Positions 5,859 through 8,774 of a stretch of DNA of 8,774 nucleotides are shown here, one piece after another. The position numbers were made by a program, and so were the translations under genes. The notes beneath the pieces are model-generated. The model was not told where the DNA came from, ran no database searches, and was given only the letters and a program-made list of their open reading frames with translations. This stretch comes from Butyrivibrio sp. UBA3740 (GTDB lineage Bacteria; Bacillota; Clostridia; Lachnospirales; Lachnospiraceae): the NCBI GenBank assembly GCA_002372465.1, contig DFGW01000004.1, positions 1 through 8,774 on the forward strand, in the 5' to 3' direction. How positions within the stretch are numbered: position 1 is the stretch's first letter; every line of letters begins with the position of its first letter.

Positions 5859-8123
5859 TCAGTTTTCGGTTGTTTCTGTGGTCCCATCAGGGATGGGGCT
5901 GTCAAAATCAGGAAGTGTATCTCCTCCCATTTCATATCCGTTGGAGTCGATAGGATTACCTGTATTCGGGTCAATATAATACCCCGTTGCAGGGTCCACG
6001 TCAAATGTCTCCCAGATTGAAGACTGCTCCTGGGACTCCTCTTTTTCCTCTGTACTTTCGGCTCCTTCCTGGCTTTCCTCGCCTTCAGCTTCTCCCTGTT
6101 CTTCGCCCTCTCCTTCGGTTCCTTCTTCAGTAGCTTCTTCGGCAGGAACTTCAGGGGTTACCATCTTCTCGTGAAGTTCAGCAAGCTCTGCCTGCTCCTT
6201 CTCTGACAGTTCCTCTGTCATAGGATAATTAAGATAAGGAAGTGCCTCTGTAAGGACCGCTCTTACGATTCTTGTGGCAAACTTGGCATCGTCCTGATAG
6301 CGGGTGTTAGGCCTGTCTACAACCACGTAGATGGCTATCTCAGGGTTATCCGCCGGGGCATAGCCCATAAAGGATACTACATACTGCTGGTTACCACGGG
6401 GAAGGGTCTGGGCTGTTCCTGTTTTGCCGCCGATCATGTAGCCGGCAGGTCTGGCAGTCTTACCGGTACCTTCCGCTCCGGCAACAACCTGATTACAGTA
6501 CTGGATTATCTTATCCGAGGTGCTCTGGGAAACAGTCTGCCTTAAGACTCTTGGCTCAATGTTCCTTATGGTAGCACCGGAAGATGAAACTATTCTCTTT
6601 ACAACATGGGGTTCGTAATAATATCCCCCGTTTATAAGGGAACAAAAGCTGGTTATCATCTCGATCATGTCCACGTTAAAGCCCTGTCCGAAGGAGTTTG
6701 TGGCCAGATCGGTAGGTGTCATGTTGGCTGCAGTGTAGGTAAGTCCCTCTGTTCTTGCCTCTCCTGCCAGGTCAATATTGGTCTTAAGTCCAAATCCAAA
6801 GTCCTTCTGGAACTTGGTGAAAGTACTTACTCCGATGGACTGGGCGATATACATCATGGCAACGTTACAGGAGATCTCAACTCCTCTTTCAACCGAAACA
6901 TAACCATCACCATATCTGTTATGGCACTTGATCTCCCATCCGCCAACCTCCAGCTTACCGGTACAGTTGTATACTTCATCCCCGGTGATAGCTCCGCACT
7001 CAAGGCCGGTAGCCACGGTAAAGGGCTTTGCAACCGATCCGGGCTCATAGGTGTCAGAAATGCAGAAATTCCTCCAAAGAGCATTGTAGTTCTGGTAAAG
7101 CTCTTCATCAGTAAAGCCATCAAGCATCTCCTGGGTGATATAAACACCGGAGTCCAGAACCGACTCGCCCTTAACCTTATTGCCCTTTTCATCAACAGCG
7201 GGCATTCCAAGAAGAGGCTCAGGGTTTCTGGGATCATTTAAGTCAAAGGCAGGGTATCCGGCCATTGCCAGGATATCTCCTGTATCCACATCCATCATGA
7301 TACAGCCCACATTATTAGCTGCATTTCCCTGACGAAAATTGTTGGCGTAGGTCTCGTTGAATTCCTTTAAGTATTTCTCAACAATATTCTGAAGATTACC
7401 GTCAATGGTGGTTACAATACTGTCGCCATCTGTAGCGGGGATGGTGGTTCTTTCAAGGTTTGAGTCTTCGTCCAGGTATCCGTACTCTCTTCCCATTGTT
7501 CCGGAAAGTGTATTGTTGTAATACTCCTCAAGACCATACATTCCGTTGTTGTCACCGGAGGTAAATCCAATGATGTCACAGGCCAGTGACCCGTTGGGAT
7601 ACTTCCTTATGTAGCCTGATTCAAACCAAACGCCCTGAATATCAGCATTATACCCATCCATTCCGGGAGTTATCATGTCCTGAAAGTTCTTTATCTCATC
7701 ATAAGAAAGCTTCTTGGCCAGAATATAGTACTGAGAAGTCGGGTGCTCAGCAAGGTAAGACCTGATCTCTCCGGAATCCAGTCCAAACTCCTGTACAAGG
7801 GCTTTGATGGTAGGCTCTAAGTACTTCTCATCGCGAAGAAGAAGCTTTGCATCCAGGATAACATTGTAGACCTTCTCACTGTATGCAAGGATGGTTCCGT
7901 TGGCATCCAGGATCTCTCCCCTTCTGAAGGGCAGGGTCGTGGAGTCATACTTCTGCTGCGACAGAACCTGCTTCTCATATTCCTCTCCGTTATTCTTGGT
8001 TATAAGGATGAGCCTCACCCCTAACCCAACGAAAGCCAGTAGTACCAAAACAAATAGTACTACCAGCTTTTTCTTCATTCCTTTGGTGAATTTTTGTTTA
8101 TTCCCCGTTCTTTTCCTGTTCAT
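5859..8123 (-). CDS. Class B penicillin-binding protein (FtsI/PBP2B/SpoVD type)
   Basis: Membrane-anchored DD-transpeptidase that cross-links septal peptidoglycan, partner of FtsW. The product is 754 aa. A basic N-terminus and one membrane segment (about 19-42) are followed by the PBP dimerisation domain beginning RRGEILDANG (67-76). The transpeptidase domain (about 265-625) has all three active-site motifs: SVAK (363-366, nucleophile Ser363), SCN (418-420) and KTG (567-569). No PASTA domains follow, unlike PBP2x or SpoVD of many Firmicutes. Instead there is a tail of about 100 residues: a Glu-rich run (19 Glu in 661-700), then a DPATG / DPNTG segment (710-722) and an acidic end. The start ATG has only a distant GGAAGG site, 17 nt upstream. 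A later ATG (codon 16) has GGA directly against it and fits no better. The choice between ftsI, pbpB and spoVD cannot be made by sequence alone. Confidence 0.96.
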   Translation of the reverse strand: MNRKRTGNKQKFTKGMKKKLVVLFVLVLLAFVGLGVRLILITKNNGEEYEKQVLSQQKYDSTTLPFRRGEILDANGTILAYSEKVYNVILDAKLLLRDEKYLEPTIKALVQEFGLDSGEIRSYLAEHPTSQYYILAKKLSYDEIKNFQDMITPGMDGYNADIQGVWFESGYIRKYPNGSLACDIIGFTSGDNNGMYGLEEYYNNTLSGTMGREYGYLDEDSNLERTTIPATDGDSIVTTIDGNLQNIVEKYLKEFNETYANNFRQGNAANNVGCIMMDVDTGDILAMAGYPAFDLNDPRNPEPLLGMPAVDEKGNKVKGESVLDSGVYITQEMLDGFTDEELYQNYNALWRNFCISDTYEPGSVAKPFTVATGLECGAITGDEVYNCTGKLEVGGWEIKCHNRYGDGYVSVERGVEISCNVAMMYIAQSIGVSTFTKFQKDFGFGLKTNIDLAGEARTEGLTYTAANMTPTDLATNSFGQGFNVDMIEMITSFCSLINGGYYYEPHVVKRIVSSSGATIRNIEPRVLRQTVSQSTSDKIIQYCNQVVAGAEGTGKTARPAGYMIGGKTGTAQTLPRGNQQYVVSFMGYAPADNPEIAIYVVVDRPNTRYQDDAKFATRIVRAVLTEALPYLNYPMTEELSEKEQAELAELHEKMVTPEVPAEEATEEGTEGEGEEQGEAEGEESQEGAESTEEKEESQEQSSIWETFDVDPATGYYIDPNTGNPIDSNGYEMGGDTLPDFDSPIPDGTTETTEN

Positions 8124-8163
8124 TAATACAACTAACTATTCCTTCCAGATTTTAACCCGGCTG

Positions 8164-8604
8164 CTAGTTCTTAGCACCCTCAGGTATCGGAGCAACCTGT
8201 CTGACATAATCATTGCCACCTCCGTCGGAATATGTTACAATCTGCCCCTCTGATGCATAGGTCATGCCATATTCCTGGATAGCAATTCTCTTTACTTCAT
8301 CCAGATCCACGTTTCCATTTGCTCTATTATACGCCTCATCATTGTCCTGTTTCAAATTGTTAAGCTGACTTTCCAATGCGGCGATATTTTTTACACTGTT
8401 TTTAATCTGTGACTGAAGGTTGATATAACCTGCCAGGGTACCAACCATGAGAGTCATTGCCAGAGTCAGGAATAACAGATATCCAAGACTCATGTGATGT
8501 CTCTTGTGCTTACCTGAAGGCTCCTGAACATGGATGCGTCTCTCATTTCGGTCTCTATTCGGTTTTCTTACTGATGTCCCGCGAATATATTCATCTCTTG
8601 CCAT
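8164..8604 (-). CDS. ftsL: FtsL/DivIC-like septum formation protein
   Basis: Small bitopic divisome protein, expected to form a complex with DivIB and a DivIC partner and to activate FtsW-PBP. From the chosen start it has 146 aa. It has a basic cytoplasmic N-terminus (1-37, many Arg, Lys and His), one membrane segment (about 40-61), and an extracellular coiled coil with a/d positions Ile67, Ile74, Leu77, Leu81, Leu84 and Asn88. Next comes a helix with IAIQEYGM (107-114), like the motif near the C-terminus of FtsL/DivIC proteins. These proteins diverge so much that the call rests on topology plus position between rsmH and the PBP gene, the standard ftsL slot. An upstream ATG at 8625 overlaps the rsmH stop (ATGA), but the strong AAAGGAGGT lies inside that extension and fits the ATG at 8604. 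Confidence 0.85.
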   Translation of the reverse strand: MARDEYIRGTSVRKPNRDRNERRIHVQEPSGKHKRHHMSLGYLLFLTLAMTLMVGTLAGYINLQSQIKNSVKNIAALESQLNNLKQDNDEAYNRANGNVDLDEVKRIAIQEYGMTYASEGQIVTYSDGGGNDYVRQVAPIPEGAKN

Positions 8605-8611
8605 GTCCGAC

Positions 8612-8620
8612 ACCTCCTTT
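8612..8620 (-). promoter_or_regulatory. Ribosome binding site deciding the ftsL start
   Basis: AAAGGAGGT on the minus strand ends 7 nt before the ATG at 8604. It lies downstream of the alternative ATG at 8625, so it cannot serve that codon. Confidence 0.88.
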
Positions 8621-8621
8621 G

Positions 8622-8774
8622 TCATTTTTTCTCAAATACTCTGAGTTTCGCGCTCTGGGATCTCTTGTTCTCCGAAAGCTCTTCTTCACTTGGAAGAATA
8701 GGTTTTCTTGAGATCACTTTTCCCTTTGATGTCTTCCCACATACACATACCGGAAAATCCGGCGGACAGGTACA
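8622..8774 (-). CDS. rsmH: 16S rRNA m4C1402 methyltransferase RsmH, C-terminal fragment
   Basis: Only the last 50 residues are inside the window; the gene continues past 8774. The visible part begins [14 protein letters not shown], continues through [25 protein letters not shown], and ends VFEKK. This matches the conserved end of RsmH (MraW): the C-x-C...FP-x-C-x-CG cysteine-rich stretch, then the R-K-P...P-S-x-E-E...N-x-R-S-x-S-A-K-L-R block. The enzyme methylates N4 of C1402 in 16S rRNA and is the usual first or second gene of dcw clusters, often after mraZ. The catalytic SAM-binding part is not visible. The stop codon lies 17 nt before the chosen ftsL start. Confidence 0.95.
   Translation of the reverse strand, partial: CTCPPDFPVCVCGKTSKGKVISRKPILPSEEELSENKRSQSAKLRVFEKK

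Noticed and set aside
6606..7241. Open frame of 211 codons on the plus strand, antisense to the PBP transpeptidase domain
   Set aside because: It is antisense to catalytic-domain coding sequence and its start has no ribosome site; treated as a shadow.
8604..8625. ATGA overlap of rsmH stop with an upstream ftsL ATG (8625)
   Set aside because: The overlap is real, but the strong AAAGGAGGT lies inside this extension and fits the ATG at 8604; the extra seven residues are unlikely to be translated.

Overview
The window is almost entirely a division and cell wall (dcw) gene cluster, read on the minus strand. Transcription runs from position 8774 down to about 60. The organism is a low-to-mid GC Firmicute. 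It has strong AGGAGG-type ribosome binding sites, frequent TTG starts, a DivIB-type FtsQ, and an FtsZ ending in the short peptide KIPDFLQRK. The compact order rsmH-ftsL-PBP-mraY-murD-ftsW-divIB-ftsZ, without ftsA or sepF, suggests Clostridia and probably Lachnospiraceae (Butyrivibrio-like). The family assignment is inference from gene order and protein style, not from a database search.

Layout in transcription order: the 3' end of rsmH (8774-8622); a small FtsL/DivIC-like membrane protein (8604-8164); a class B penicillin-binding protein with an unusual acidic tail (8123-5859); mraY (5838-4873); murD (4857-3484); a SEDS glycosyltransferase of the FtsW/SpoVE type (3467-2319); divIB/ftsQ (2308-1454); a 110-bp gap holding a good sigma-A-type promoter; and ftsZ (1343-111). 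An intrinsic terminator follows at 93-61. Positions 1-66 hold a long perfect palindrome and what looks like the second half of a terminator for a plus-strand gene lying outside the window. Genes from rsmH to divIB are separated by 40 bp or less and are most likely one operon. ftsZ can also be transcribed from its own promoter.

Functionally, MurD adds D-glutamate to UDP-MurNAc-L-Ala and MraY moves the finished UDP-MurNAc-pentapeptide onto the lipid carrier to make lipid I. FtsW polymerises lipid II into glycan, and the class B PBP cross-links it. FtsL and DivIB are the membrane scaffold that couples FtsW-PBP to the ring, and FtsZ forms the cytoplasmic ring. murE, murF, murG, murC, murB, ftsA and sepF do not appear between these genes, so they must lie elsewhere if present.

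I see no mobile element, CRISPR array, tRNA, rRNA or riboswitch, and no undescribed multi-gene system. The points worth a second look are small: the terminator/palindrome arrangement at the left edge, the acidic PBP tail, TTG starts on ftsW and ftsZ, the private ftsZ promoter, and a changed motif in FtsW.
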